A stretch of 64,000 nucleotides of DNA, taken from Hymenobacter convexus. Its GTDB lineage: Bacteria; Bacteroidota; Bacteroidia; Cytophagales; Hymenobacteraceae. Shown here one piece after another: positions 7,696 through 15,945 of the stretch (positions are counted from its first letter, which is position 1; each line of letters starts with the position of its first letter). Below the pieces are notes generated by a model. It had not been told where the DNA came from, ran no database searches, and saw only the letters and a program-made list of their open reading frames with translations. A program made the translations under genes and the position numbers. The DNA lies in assembly GCF_030580955.1 (NCBI RefSeq), contig NZ_JAUQON010000013.1, positions 94,023 to 158,022 of the forward strand, written 5' to 3'.

Positions 7696-8433
7696 GTGCG
7701 AACCCTTTTCCTCTTTCTAATCTTCCTGCCTATCTGCGGCTTGAGTGCAAATCCGGCGGCAAAAAAAAATTCTACTTTTGCTGCCTCGACCGGTTCCCAA
7801 AGCTTTCAACGGGCCGATTCGCTTTTCTCGGCGGGCCAATACGGGGCGGCTTTTCCGTTTTATCGGGCGCAGGTGTGGCAGAAGCGACGCGTTTCGCCCA
7901 GCCTGCTGCTCAAAATGGCTTATGCGCAGCAGCAACTGGGGCACTACCCGGCGGCGCTATTGTACCTGAGCCTGGCGCAGGCCCGGCAGCCGCGGGTGCG
8001 AACGTGGCGGCAAATGGCGGCCGTGGCGGCCCGGCACCGGCTGGTGGGCTACCCGGCCACTTGGCAGCAGGAGCTGCGGGTGCAGGCCCAGCGCTACTAC
8101 TACCCCGCGCTGCAAATACTGCTGGGGGGCGCGGTGGTGGGCGCCATCTGGCTGCTGTGGCGGCGCGGGCCGCGCGGCGCCTGGCTGGGCTATGCCGCCT
8201 ACGTGGCGCTGCTGGGTGCCTACCTGCACTGGCTGCGGCCTACGCCGGTGGGGCTGGTGGCCCATTCGGGCGCGGCCCTGATGGCGGGGCCCAGCGCGGG
8301 CGCGGCCTGGCTGAGCACGGCGGCCCTTGGCGATAGGCTGCTGGTACTCGGGCGGCAAGACATCTGGTGCCGGGTGGAGTGGCAGCGCAAGGTGGCGTTT
8401 GTACGCGCGTCGGATTTGCTGGTGGTGGAGTAG
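7696..8433 (+). CDS. Membrane protein with TPR and SH3-like domains (BatE-like layout)
   Basis: 245 residues with a GTG start at 7696, which places the signal peptide (MRTLFLFLIFLPICGLSA) at the N-terminus. Residues 36-97 contain TPR-like helices (RADSLFSAGQYGAAFPFYR, then LLLKMAYAQQQLGHYPAALLYL). Two membrane helices follow (about 138-155 and 163-180), and the last 60 residues form an SH3-like fold (GDRLLVLGRQDIWCRVEW...VAFVRASDLLVVE). This order resembles BatE proteins of Bacteroides aerotolerance operons, but no other bat genes are nearby, so I do not assign that name. The TPR and SH3 parts suggest binding at the inner membrane. It precedes a MOSC gene by 25 bases on the same strand. Confidence 0.8.
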   Translation: MRTLFLFLIFLPICGLSANPAAKKNSTFAASTGSQSFQRADSLFSAGQYGAAFPFYRAQVWQKRRVSPSLLLKMAYAQQQLGHYPAALLYLSLAQARQPRVRTWRQMAAVAARHRLVGYPATWQQELRVQAQRYYYPALQILLGGAVVGAIWLLWRRGPRGAWLGYAAYVALLGAYLHWLRPTPVGLVAHSGAALMAGPSAGAAWLSTAALGDRLLVLGRQDIWCRVEWQRKVAFVRASDLLVVE

Positions 8434-8445
8434 CGCGGGGGGCGG

Positions 8446-8453
8446 TACTTTTG
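8446..8453 (+). promoter_or_regulatory. -7 element upstream of the MOSC gene
   Basis: TACTTTTG matches TAnnTTTG exactly and ends five bases before the ATG at 8459, so transcripts would have almost no leader. No well-spaced -33 TTG is visible. Confidence 0.45.
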
Positions 8454-8458
8454 TGCCC

Positions 8459-9283
8459 ATGTCTGCACCGCTCACGCTTTCCGGCCTGTTTCTTTACCCC
8501 GTCAAGTCCCTGGGCGGCTATGCTGTGCCCGAGGCCGAGGTGACGGCCCGCGGCCTGCGCCACGACCGCCGCTGGCTGCTGGTAGATGAGCGCAACCGCT
8601 TCATGACGCAGCGGCAGCAGCCGGAACTGGCCCTGCTGGCCGTGGCACCGGCCTACAACGGCTTTCTGATTTCGCACCGCCAGCGGCCCGATTTGCTGCC
8701 GGTGTTCATTCCCTTTGAAGCCACGCCCGACCGCACGCTGTTTGTGACGGTGTGGGACGACATTCTGTGGGCCTGGCGTGGCACGCCGGAGGCCGACGAG
8801 TGGCTGGCCGAAGCCCTGGGCCGCCCGTGCCGGCTGGTGTATATGTCGGATATGGTGCGGCGCGATGTGGAGCCCGCCCTCAACCCCAAAGGCCAGCTGG
8901 TAAGCTTCGCCGACGGCTACCCGTTTCTGCTGGCGGGCGAGGCAGCGCTGGCTGATTTGAACACGCGCCTGGCCCAGCCCGTGCCCATGAACCGGTTTCG
9001 GCCCAACCTGGTATTCGAAGGCGGCGTGGCCTACGAGGATGACAACTGGGAGCAGTTCCAGATTGGCGAGGTGCCGTTTCGGGCGGTGCGCGGCTGCGGA
9101 CGTTGCGTGCTCACGACCATCGACCAGGATACCGCCTTGAAAAGCCCCGTGGGCGACCCGCTGCGCACGCTGGCCACCTACCGCAAGACTGAAAACAGCA
9201 CGCTCTTCGGCCAGAACGTGACCGGCCCCGGCCACGGCCGCCTGCGGGTGGGCGACGCCCTGACGGTACTCAGCTACAAGTAG
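8459..9283 (+). CDS. MOSC domain-containing protein (YcbX/mARC-like)
   Basis: 274 residues with an N-terminal MOSC_N beta-barrel region (LYPVKSLGGYAVPEAEVTARGLRHDRRW) and a C-terminal MOSC domain. The conserved cysteine that binds the molybdenum cofactor in this family is seen in GCGRCVLTTIDQDT (Cys216), followed by the conserved pattern TLFGQNV near the end. MOSC proteins of this length act in reducing N-hydroxylated compounds (YcbX/mARC) or as sulfur carriers; the substrate cannot be told. Start ATG 8459 was chosen because the conserved LYPVKS strand begins about ten residues later; the longer upstream frame runs through the previous gene. The protein lacks the ferredoxin domain that E. coli YcbX carries. 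Confidence 0.9.
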   Translation: MSAPLTLSGLFLYPVKSLGGYAVPEAEVTARGLRHDRRWLLVDERNRFMTQRQQPELALLAVAPAYNGFLISHRQRPDLLPVFIPFEATPDRTLFVTVWDDILWAWRGTPEADEWLAEALGRPCRLVYMSDMVRRDVEPALNPKGQLVSFADGYPFLLAGEAALADLNTRLAQPVPMNRFRPNLVFEGGVAYEDDNWEQFQIGEVPFRAVRGCGRCVLTTIDQDTALKSPVGDPLRTLATYRKTENSTLFGQNVTGPGHGRLRVGDALTVLSYK

Positions 9284-9367
9284 CGCCCAGCGGCCCCTTT
9301 GGCAACTCCGGCCGTGCGGGCTGCGTTGGGGAATGCCGCGCCTGCTTTTGGCCGCGCTATTTGCCCG

Positions 9368-10045
9368 ATGGAACTGGATTACCTGCTTGATTTTATGGCC
9401 CGGCTGGCGGCCAACAACACCACGGCCTGGATGGCCGAGCACCGCCCCGACTACCAACGCGCCCGCGCCGCCTGCACCGAGCTGGTACGCCAGGTGCTGG
9501 CCCGCGTGGCCGCCACCGACCCCGACCTGGCCAATCTCACCACTACCGACGTCATGTTTCGGCTGCACAAAAACGACCGCGCCCACCGCGACCCCGAGCC
9601 CTACAAGCGCCGGATGGGCGCCGGCCTCAAGCGGGGCGGGCGCCACGCGCCGCGGGCCGGCTATTTCATCGCCATTCAGCCCGAGGGCAAGAGCTGGCTG
9701 GGGGCGGGCACCTTCCACCCCACCCCGGAGCTGCTGGCGGCCATTCGGCAGGAAATTCATTATAGCAGTGACGAGTTTCATCGGTTGCGGCAGGCGCCGG
9801 AGCTACTGCGCTACTTTCCGGACGGTCTGGACACCACGGGGCCGCAACTGACGCGGCCGCCGCGCGGCTATGCGACCGACGACCCGGACCTGGCCTGGCT
9901 GCGGCTGAAAACGTTCGGCGTGGGCCGGTTTTATACCGACGCGGAGGTGCTGGCACCGGATTTTGTGGACCAGCTGGTGGCGGCCATCGCGGCGGCGCGG
10001 CCGATGGTTGATTTTTTCAACGAGGCGCTACCGGGCGGTGAGTAA
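9368..10045 (+). CDS. DUF2461 family protein
   Basis: 225 residues. The pattern LDFMARLAANNTTAWMAEHRPDY (from residue 5), then VMFRLHKNDRAHRDPEPYK and AGYFIAIQPEGKSWLGAG, is characteristic of the DUF2461/TIGR02453 family, soluble proteins of unknown function common in Bacteroidota. No signal peptide or membrane segment is seen. ATG 9368 was chosen over an in-frame TTG at 9299 because the family motif begins immediately after it and the 23 extra residues look non-conserved. It lies 84 bases after the MOSC gene on the same strand. A palindromic repeat follows. Confidence 0.85.
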   Translation: MELDYLLDFMARLAANNTTAWMAEHRPDYQRARAACTELVRQVLARVAATDPDLANLTTTDVMFRLHKNDRAHRDPEPYKRRMGAGLKRGGRHAPRAGYFIAIQPEGKSWLGAGTFHPTPELLAAIRQEIHYSSDEFHRLRQAPELLRYFPDGLDTTGPQLTRPPRGYATDDPDLAWLRLKTFGVGRFYTDAEVLAPDFVDQLVAAIAAARPMVDFFNEALPGGE

Positions 10046-10071
10046 GGATTGGGATTAATAAAGAGGTTAAT

Positions 10072-10190
10072 AAACAGCACGTCCTGCTGAGCGCAGCCGA
10101 AGCATCTCGCGTGCTGAAGTAATCCAATCGACAGGATTTACTACCACACGCGAGATGCTTCGGCTGCGCTCAGCAGGACGTGCTGTTTTT
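10072..10190. repeat. Palindromic repeat, complete copy
   Basis: Nearly perfect arms of about 42 bases (AACAGCACGTCCTGCTGAGC...CGAAGCATCTCGCGTG and its complement) around a loop of about 34 bases. The outer end reads GTCCTGCTGAGC instead of GTCATGCTGAGC, with the compensating change in the other arm. It lies between convergent genes. Confidence 0.9.
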
Positions 10191-10217
10191 GCTACGACCT
10201 CTCCGTCTTGGCGCCCC

Positions 10218-10841
10218 TTAAAACAGGCCGAAAAGGGTGTTATTAATCTTGTCGATGATGGTGCCGAGGTCTTCGGGGTTGCGCACGTAGTCAAGCTCGC
10301 TCACGTCGACGATGAGGTGGCGGCCGGCGCTGTACTCGCCAATCCACTTCTCGTAGTGCTCGTTGAGGCTTTTGAGGTACTCGATGCTGATGCTGTTTTC
10401 GTAGTCGCGGCCGCGCTTCTCAATCTGGCTCACGAGCTTGGGCAGGTCGGCGCGGAGGTAGAGCAGCAAATCGGGCGGCGCCACGAGGTCAATCATCGAC
10501 TCGAACAGCGCGTAGTAGTTGTTGTAGTCGCGGGTTTCAAGCAGGCCCGACTCGTGCAGGTTGGCGGCGAAGATGTGGGCGTCTTCGTAGATGGTGCGGT
10601 CCTGGATGATGCCGCGGCCGGCTTTTTGCAGCTCTTTGATGCGCTGCGTCTGGCGGAAACGGCCGTTGAGGAAATAGACTTGCAGGTGAAACGCCCAACG
10701 GGGCATGTCGTGGTAAAAATCCTTTAAATACGGATTGTCGTCCACGTCTTCGAGAAAAACTTCCCAACGAAAATGCTGAGCCAACTTGTGCGCCAGGGTG
10801 GTTTTACCGGCTCCAATGTTGCCGACGATGGCAATGTGCAT
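10218..10841 (-). CDS. Deoxynucleoside kinase (dNK/dGK family)
   Basis: 207 residues. Phosphorylates deoxynucleosides for the salvage of DNA precursors. The P-loop GNIGAGKT occupies residues 7-14; ED (in VFLEDVDDNPYL) and the DRT motif (IIQDRTIYED, near residue 80) fit the dNK/TK2 family, as does the C-terminal region DVSELDYV. Length is typical (about 205). The N-terminus MHIAIVGNIGAGKT is the usual one for Bacteroidota homologues, so the start is secure. A -7 element lies about 40 bases upstream. The gene converges with DUF2461 across a palindromic repeat. Substrate preference cannot be read from sequence alone. Confidence 0.93.
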   Translation of the reverse strand: MHIAIVGNIGAGKTTLAHKLAQHFRWEVFLEDVDDNPYLKDFYHDMPRWAFHLQVYFLNGRFRQTQRIKELQKAGRGIIQDRTIYEDAHIFAANLHESGLLETRDYNNYYALFESMIDLVAPPDLLLYLRADLPKLVSQIEKRGRDYENSISIEYLKSLNEHYEKWIGEYSAGRHLIVDVSELDYVRNPEDLGTIIDKINNTLFGLF

Positions 10842-10879
10842 GCGCTACGAACGAAAAAGACGAGTGAAAAGCAGAACCC

Positions 10880-10887
10880 CAAAGGTA
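10880..10887 (-). promoter_or_regulatory. -7 element for the deoxynucleoside kinase
   Basis: On the minus strand TACCTTTG matches TAnnTTTG, 39 bases before the ATG. No clear TTG sits at the expected upstream spacing. Confidence 0.45.
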
Positions 10888-10968
10888 GCAAGGCATTGGA
10901 ATTAACGGACCTTAATTCATCATTGGCTATATTTGAAAACCCCTGCGAAATTTTTGTAATTTCCTGTC

Positions 10969-11418
10969 ATGCTTTCCTCTCCCGCTACCCAACTGCTCAG
11001 CCTGACGGATGCCCACGGCGCCCCGCTGGCGGAGTACATCTACTACCCCGAACAACGAATCCTTTACGTGCGCTGGCACGGCCACCTCACGGGGGCCGAG
11101 GTCATCAGGGGCGTGCAGGAAGGCGCCCAATGGCGGGAGCAGCTGGACTACCCCTTGATACTGAACGACAAGAGCGACACCAGCGGCGACTGGAGCGACG
11201 CCCTGCCCTGGCTGCAGTACGAGTGGCTGCCCCAGGCGCTGAAAGCCGGCGTGCGGGCCATGGCCTACCTGTTTTCGCCCGACCGCGAAAATCAGTTTGC
11301 CAGCCACGAGTTCATTGCCGCCCTGCGGCCTCACATCGCCATTGAGCAGTTCGACGACCCGGCCGCGGCCATGAGGTGGCTGGTGCAGCAAGCGCCGCTG
11401 CCGGGCCAGCCGGGTTAG
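10969..11418 (+). CDS. Hypothetical protein, SpoIIAA/STAS-like
   Basis: 149 residues, no signal peptide or membrane helix. The stretch ILYVRWHGHLTGAEVIRGVQEG followed by YPLILNDKSDTSGDW and a C-terminal FDDPAAAMRWL resembles the SpoIIAA-like/STAS-related pattern (a strand, a helix, a central LxDxS-type strand, then an AxxWL helix) seen in many single-domain Cytophagales proteins. No catalytic signature is visible. A hairpin terminator follows at 11429-11470 and separates it from a convergent secreted hypothetical gene. The fold assignment is tentative. Confidence 0.7.
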   Translation: MLSSPATQLLSLTDAHGAPLAEYIYYPEQRILYVRWHGHLTGAEVIRGVQEGAQWREQLDYPLILNDKSDTSGDWSDALPWLQYEWLPQALKAGVRAMAYLFSPDRENQFASHEFIAALRPHIAIEQFDDPAAAMRWLVQQAPLPGQPG

Positions 11419-11428
11419 GACCAGGGTG

Positions 11429-11470
11429 AAAGCCCGTCATGCAGCGCGCAGCGCAGCATGACGGGCTTTT
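11429..11470. terminator. Bidirectional hairpin terminator built from the repeat motif
   Basis: AAAGCCCGTCATGC and GCATGACGGGCTTTT pair perfectly around a GC-rich loop, flanked by A and T runs. The GTCATGC core is shared with the dispersed palindromes, so this may be a repeat relic serving as a terminator for both convergent genes. Confidence 0.8.
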
Positions 11471-11492
11471 CAATTGCTACCAAGTGCAGCCG

Positions 11493-11960
11493 CTAGTCGA
11501 GCTTTTCTTTCACGTCACGGGCGCCGCGCAGGGTGTGAAACTCACCCTGGAAGCTGCGGATGCGCAGCCTTTCCTCGAAGGGCAGGTCGGTGCGGACTTG
11601 CTCGTAGCGTTGGTTGAGGCGGGAAAGCACTTGGCCGGCGGCGTCCCATTGCGCGTAATTCCAAGTGCGGCGCTCGTCGCGGGTGGTGGCGATGAACCGC
11701 TCGTAGAGGTCGGGCAGCTGGCTGGCGCTGGTTTGGGCCAGGTTCACGTCGGAATTGAGGAAGTGCTGCTGCACGGGGTCAGAAGCAGGCGTGGCGCGGC
11801 GGGCCACGGGGAAACTGGACTGCGTTTGCGGGCGGGCCGAGGGCCGGGAACCAGTGAGTTCGCCGCGCCGCAGCAGCTCGGCCTGGGTGGAATTGGCCTG
11901 GGCGTGGGCCGCCACGGGCAGGCCGGAAATCAGTAGGAAAACGAAGGCAGAAGCTTTCAT
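11493..11960 (-). CDS. Hypothetical secreted protein
   Basis: 155 residues with a clear signal peptide (MKASAFVFLLISGLPVAAHA, cleavage after AHA-Q). The mature protein begins with a Gln/Ser/Arg-rich low-complexity stretch to about residue 60, then mainly helical sequence (LPDLYERFIATTRDERRTWNYAQWDAA...RLNQRYEQVRTDLPFEERLRIRSFQGEF). The charged helical part could be a coiled coil. I do not recognise the family. It converges with the STAS-like gene and is divergent from the GNAT gene, 114 bases apart. Confidence 0.7.
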   Translation of the reverse strand: MKASAFVFLLISGLPVAAHAQANSTQAELLRRGELTGSRPSARPQTQSSFPVARRATPASDPVQQHFLNSDVNLAQTSASQLPDLYERFIATTRDERRTWNYAQWDAAGQVLSRLNQRYEQVRTDLPFEERLRIRSFQGEFHTLRGARDVKEKLD

Positions 11961-12074
11961 AGAAGGGTCGATTTTGAAACGGTGATGCGACTTTTAACGC
12001 AAGGAGCGCGCCAACCGTATCAACGCTGGCGGCCGGTTTCGGTTTTTTCGCCCCAATTTCGTGTTTTGCCGCTT

Positions 12075-12602
12075 ATGACATCTGACGCCCAACTCGCGCC
12101 GACGCGCATCGAGCCCGCCACGCTCCAGGACATTCCCACCATCATCGGTTTGGCCGAAGCGACGTGGGAACCCACTTACCGCTTCATCATCTCGCGCGAG
12201 CAGCTGGAGTATATGTACCGGGTCATCTACACCTCGGCTTCGCTGAAGCGGCAGATGGCGGAGCAGCAGCACTCGTTTCTGCTGGCATATGTGGAGGGTG
12301 AGCCGGCGGGCTTTGCGTCCTTCAGCCCCCTGCCGGCCGAGGAAGCCGGCGGCACCGGCTACAAGCTGCACAAAATATACGTGCTGCCCACGCGGCAGGG
12401 CCAGGGCCTTGGCGTGCACCTCATCGAGGCGGTGGAAAACGCGGCCCGCGCCGCCGGTGGCACCTTCCTCGACCTGAACGTGAACCGCTACAACCCGGCC
12501 ATTGCCTTCTACGAGCGGCGCGGCTTCGTGCGCCAGCGCGAGGTGGACGTGCCCATTGGGCCGTATTTCATGAACGACTACATCATGCGGAAGGAGTTAT
12601 AA
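12075..12602 (+). CDS. GNAT-family N-acetyltransferase
   Basis: 175 residues. Acetyl-CoA-dependent acetyltransferase of unknown substrate. It begins TRIEPATLQDIPTIIGLAEATWEPTY, the usual first strand and helix of GNAT proteins. The acetyl-CoA-binding motif A is KIYVLPTRQGQGLGVHLI (the Q/R-x-x-G-x-G loop), followed by LDLNVNRYNPAIAFYERRGF, the conserved C-terminal N-x-x-A-x-x-F-Y-x-x-x-G-F element. ATG 12075 gives the standard length; the longer frame from 11982 adds 31 residues with no conserved features. Best general resemblance is to RimI/YjaB-like enzymes. Confidence 0.88.
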   Translation: MTSDAQLAPTRIEPATLQDIPTIIGLAEATWEPTYRFIISREQLEYMYRVIYTSASLKRQMAEQQHSFLLAYVEGEPAGFASFSPLPAEEAGGTGYKLHKIYVLPTRQGQGLGVHLIEAVENAARAAGGTFLDLNVNRYNPAIAFYERRGFVRQREVDVPIGPYFMNDYIMRKEL

Positions 12603-12610
12603 TTTCCGTA

Positions 12611-12695
12611 TGTCATCCTGAGCTTGCGAAGGACCTTATCAAGCAAGAACAATTCATTGCAATGTGGTAAGGTCCTTCGCAAGCTCAGGATGACA
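12611..12695. repeat. Palindromic repeat, divergent subtype
   Basis: Perfect arms of about 29 bases: TGTCATCCTGAGCTTGCGAA with GGACCTTA, and the complement ending CTCAGGATGACA, around a 26-base loop. It shares the GTCATnCTGAGC outer end with the main family but has GAAGGACCTT instead of GAAGCATCTC. Confidence 0.9.
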
Positions 12696-12749
12696 GTTAC
12701 CAACAAAAGTCAACTCAACATTCAAACCCTCAAAACTCAACGCTTTCCC

Positions 12750-12980
12750 ATGGCCACCAAACTCACCGTCCTTTCCAATGGCTCCCTCCGCGTGGAGGGC
12801 GAAGAAATCGAACTCGTAGACGCTCAAGGCAATGCTTACGGCCTCGGCGGGCGCCAGCGCATCAGCATCTGCCGCTGCGGGCTCTCCAAGCAGAAGCCGT
12901 TCTGCGATGGCTCGCACAAGGGCCATTTTGAGCACGACGCTACGGCGTTTGACCTGCCCGCTCCGAAGCCGGCCGTATAA
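12750..12980 (+). CDS. CDGSH iron-sulfur domain protein
   Basis: 76 residues, a single CDGSH domain. The [2Fe-2S] ligands of the C-x-C-x8-C-x3-H pattern are Cys41, Cys43, Cys52 and His56 in CRCGLSKQKPFCDGSH. Such small proteins hold a redox-active, pH-labile cluster; the bacterial role is uncertain. ATG 12750 begins right before the first beta strand (TKLTVLSNGSLRVEG), and the longer frame upstream only reads through a palindromic repeat. A terminator shared with the convergent gene follows. Confidence 0.92.
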   Translation: MATKLTVLSNGSLRVEGEEIELVDAQGNAYGLGGRQRISICRCGLSKQKPFCDGSHKGHFEHDATAFDLPAPKPAV

Positions 12981-13002
12981 GCTCTTCTTCCTGTTGAAGC
13001 AG

Positions 13003-13037
13003 AAAAGCCCGCTGACCAATTGGCCAGCGGGCTTTTT
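13003..13037. terminator. Bidirectional terminator
   Basis: AAAAGCCCGCTG pairs with CAGCGGGCTTTT around ACCAATTGGC, with T runs in both directions, between the CDGSH gene and the convergent propeller gene. Confidence 0.85.
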
Positions 13038-13057
13038 CGTTGGTAAAAACCACTCCC

Positions 13058-15694
13058 CTACTCCACCACCAGGCGCTGCGAGAACTGGCCGCAACGCACT
13101 ACGTAGGTGCCGGCGGGCAGGCCGCGCAGGTCCAGAGCGGGCTCGGTGGTGGTTGGGGCGGGGTAGCGGCGTACGGTTTGACCCAGCGCATTGCTCAGTG
13201 TGATGGGCTGTTGGGGGGCGCCCGCGGGCAGGCGCAGGGTAGCGCGGCCGTGGGCCGGGTTTGGGAATAAAGCAGCGAACCCGGACGGGGCTGCGGCCCG
13301 GGCTACCAGCAGCGGCGCGTTGGGGTCGTAGATGGCGAAGCGGGACAGGACTTTGCTGCCATCGCCCACGGCCGTGAACGACCCGCCGAAATAAACCTTG
13401 CCGGTTGTTCCGATGGTGAGGGCGGTTACCAGGTTGTTGAGCCCGGTGCCGAGCGGGCTCCACGCGGTGCCAGTCCAACGGGCGACGCGGGCCGCCGCTA
13501 TGCCGTCGAACTGCGTGAAGTTGCCGCCCACGTACACCTCGCCATTGCCGGCCACGCCCAGCGTGTACACCTCGCCATTGGTGCCGGTGGGGGCGCCCGC
13601 GCCCAGCGCCCCCCAGGCCGTGCCGTTCCAGCGGGCCACGCGGCTGGCGGGCACGCCACCCGCCTGCGCGAAGCCGCCGCCCGCGTACACCTCGCCGCTG
13701 CCAGCCACCGCCAAGGCATCCACGAAGGCATTGACGCCGTTGGCCGGGCCGGCGCCCAAGGCGCTCCAGGCCGTGCCGTTCCAACGGGCCACGTTGTTGG
13801 CGATGATGCCGCTGGCATTGTCGAAAGCACCGCCCACGTACAAATCCCCGTTGCCGGCCAGCGCCAGGGCCCCCACGGGGCCATTCACGCCATTGGCGGT
13901 GCCCGTGCCCAAGGGGCTCCAGGCGATGCCATTCCAGCGGGCCACGTAGCCAATACCGGCGTTGCCAGCCTGGGTGAAGGTGCCGCCGGCGTACACATCG
14001 CCGTTGCTGGCCACCACCAAGGCATTCACGGAGTTGTTCAGGCTGCTGCCGGTACCCAGGGCGCTCCAGGCCGTGCCATTCCAGCGGGCCACGTAGCTGA
14101 TGGCGGCGGTGCCAATTTGCGTGAAAATGCCGCCGATGTACACGTCGCCGTTGGCGGCCACGGCCACGGCCCGCACCGTGTTGTTGATATTGGCGGTGGC
14201 GGGGCCCACGGCGCTCCAGGCCGTGCCGTTCCATCGGGCCACCCCGCTCACGACGGCGCTGCCGGCCATGCGGAGCTCGCCGGCCGCGTACACGTCGCCG
14301 TTGGCGGCGGTCGTCATCGCATTAATGGCGGGGTTGTAGGTGAGGCCGAACACGCCGTTCAGGCCGGTGCTGACGGTATTCCAGGCCGCGCCGTTCCAGC
14401 GGAGCAGGTAGTAGGCGGCCGCGCCGGCAATGGTGTTGGCGCTGGTGCTGGCCGCGTACACGTCGCCGTTGCCGGCCACTGCCAGCGCGTTGATGGTAGT
14501 ACCGATGGCGTTGGCCGGGGGCGTGCCCACGGCGCTCCAGGCCGTGCCATTCCACCGGGCCACCCGGCTTACGGTGGCCCCGCCCACCTGCGTGAGGTTG
14601 CCGCCGATGTACAAGTCGCCGTTGGGGGCCACGCCCATTGCCACCACCGCCGGGGCCGCGTTGGCTACGCCCGTGCCTAGGGCGCTCCAGGCGGTGCCGT
14701 TCCAGCGGGCCACGTTGTTGGCGGGCACGGCGCCGGCCTGGGTGAAGCTGCCGCCCACGTACAGGTCGCCATTGATGCCGATGGCCAGGGCGAGTACGCC
14801 GCCGTTGGTGCCGTTGGCCGCGCTGGTGCCGAGGATATTCCAGGCGGTGCCGTCCCAGCGGGCCAGGCCGTTGGCCGGCAGCCCGCCGGCCTCCGTGAAG
14901 CTGCCACCCGCGTACACGTCGCCGTTGGGGGCCACGGCCAGCGCGCTGACGGGGCGCCCGCTCGCACTGCCCAGGCTGACGCCGGTGCCGAGGGCACTCC
15001 AGGCCGTGCCGTTCCAGCGGGCCACGCCGTTGGCGGGCAGCCCGCCGGCCTGGGTGATGGTGCCGCCCGCGTACAGGTCGCCATTGGGGGCCACGGCCAG
15101 GGCGTAGGCAAAGCCGTCGAGGCCGCCGGTGGGGCTCGTGCCCAGGGCGCTCCACGCGGTGCCGTTCCACTTAGCAATGCCGTCGGCGGGGGTATTGCCG
15201 GCCAGGCTGAACAGGCCGCTTGCGTACACGTCGCCGTTCGGGGCCACGGCCAGCGTCAGCACCTCGGAGTTGGTGCCGTTGGCCGGGCCGGTGCCGAGGG
15301 AGCTCCACGCCGTGCCGTTCCACTTGGCCACGTAATTGGCCACGATGTTGCCGATGAGCCGGAACGCGCCGCCCACGTAAATATCGTTGCCGGACCGCAC
15401 CACGGTGTTCACGCGCCGCTCGGCGCCGTTCAGCCCGAGGCCATCCTGCCACCGTTCGTCGCCGGTGCCGCTGGTGCTAGCCGGACTAAATACCGGCCGC
15501 CCGTCGGGCGCAGTATTCATCCGAAACTGGCGGGCGTCGAACGAGCCCGTGGCCCCGGGCAGGAGGGTGCCGTCGGGGTTGAGGACGGCGGCCAACGGGC
15601 GGCCTGTGGGGGGCAGGCCATTGGCCCGCGCCGCGCCACTCAGGCCCAGCCAGCACAGAAACAGGAGCAGCGAAGGCAGTAGCTTTTTGGTCAT
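13058..15694 (-). CDS. T9SS-exported repeat protein, 13 WNGTAW repeats (copy 1)
   Basis: 878 residues. Signal peptide MTKKLLPSLLLFLCWLGLSGAARA; then a short region with FDARQFRM and DERWQDGLG; then 13 imperfect repeats of about 50 residues, each with LAVAPNGDVYAGG, an AG-rich turn and RWNGTAWSALG. The last 70 residues are a type A T9SS sorting domain (PNPAHGRATLRLP...LDLRGLPAGTYVVR...LVVE). Repeats of this kind form beta-propeller blades in Kelch-like proteins, so one or two propellers are likely. The protein is presumably exported across the outer membrane and attached or released. It sits head-to-tail with a paralogue of nearly the same length and repeat number. Ligand unknown. Confidence 0.88.
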   Translation of the reverse strand: MTKKLLPSLLLFLCWLGLSGAARANGLPPTGRPLAAVLNPDGTLLPGATGSFDARQFRMNTAPDGRPVFSPASTSGTGDERWQDGLGLNGAERRVNTVVRSGNDIYVGGAFRLIGNIVANYVAKWNGTAWSSLGTGPANGTNSEVLTLAVAPNGDVYASGLFSLAGNTPADGIAKWNGTAWSALGTSPTGGLDGFAYALAVAPNGDLYAGGTITQAGGLPANGVARWNGTAWSALGTGVSLGSASGRPVSALAVAPNGDVYAGGSFTEAGGLPANGLARWDGTAWNILGTSAANGTNGGVLALAIGINGDLYVGGSFTQAGAVPANNVARWNGTAWSALGTGVANAAPAVVAMGVAPNGDLYIGGNLTQVGGATVSRVARWNGTAWSAVGTPPANAIGTTINALAVAGNGDVYAASTSANTIAGAAAYYLLRWNGAAWNTVSTGLNGVFGLTYNPAINAMTTAANGDVYAAGELRMAGSAVVSGVARWNGTAWSAVGPATANINNTVRAVAVAANGDVYIGGIFTQIGTAAISYVARWNGTAWSALGTGSSLNNSVNALVVASNGDVYAGGTFTQAGNAGIGYVARWNGIAWSPLGTGTANGVNGPVGALALAGNGDLYVGGAFDNASGIIANNVARWNGTAWSALGAGPANGVNAFVDALAVAGSGEVYAGGGFAQAGGVPASRVARWNGTAWGALGAGAPTGTNGEVYTLGVAGNGEVYVGGNFTQFDGIAAARVARWTGTAWSPLGTGLNNLVTALTIGTTGKVYFGGSFTAVGDGSKVLSRFAIYDPNAPLLVARAAAPSGFAALFPNPAHGRATLRLPAGAPQQPITLSNALGQTVRRYPAPTTTEPALDLRGLPAGTYVVRCGQFSQRLVVE

Positions 15695-15760
15695 AGGGAT
15701 TGGAGGAATAAGTCGTCAGCCGTGCGCAATAATGATGCCCGGATGAAGCCTCCTTAAATG

Positions 15761-15796
15761 ACCAACGCCTTCGGCCGGGTGGCCGAAGGCGTTGGT
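15761..15796. terminator. Hairpin between the two propeller genes
   Basis: ACCAACGCCTTCGGCC pairs perfectly with GGCCGAAGGCGTTGGT around a four-base loop. It lies downstream of the 15946-18603 gene (minus strand) with only a weak T run, so terminator activity is plausible but not certain. The rest of 15797-15945 shows nothing recognisable. Confidence 0.55.
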
Positions 15797-15945
15797 TTCC
15801 TGCAACAATGGTGGCCAGCGGCCCCACGGCTTCTTCGGGCTGCTGTCGGGGCGGGGCCGGCATTCCCTTGGGCAGGGGCTTTTTCCGGCTGACCGGGCTG
15901 GGGCTGCTATCCGTGGTTCGGAGGCGGGCGGCCTTTCCCCCGCTC

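Noticed and set aside
7623..8336. 237-codon frame overlapping the TPR/SH3 protein
   Set aside because: Shifted frame of the GC-rich gene with Gly/Ala/Arg runs; the 7696-8433 frame has a signal peptide, TPR-like helices and membrane helices.
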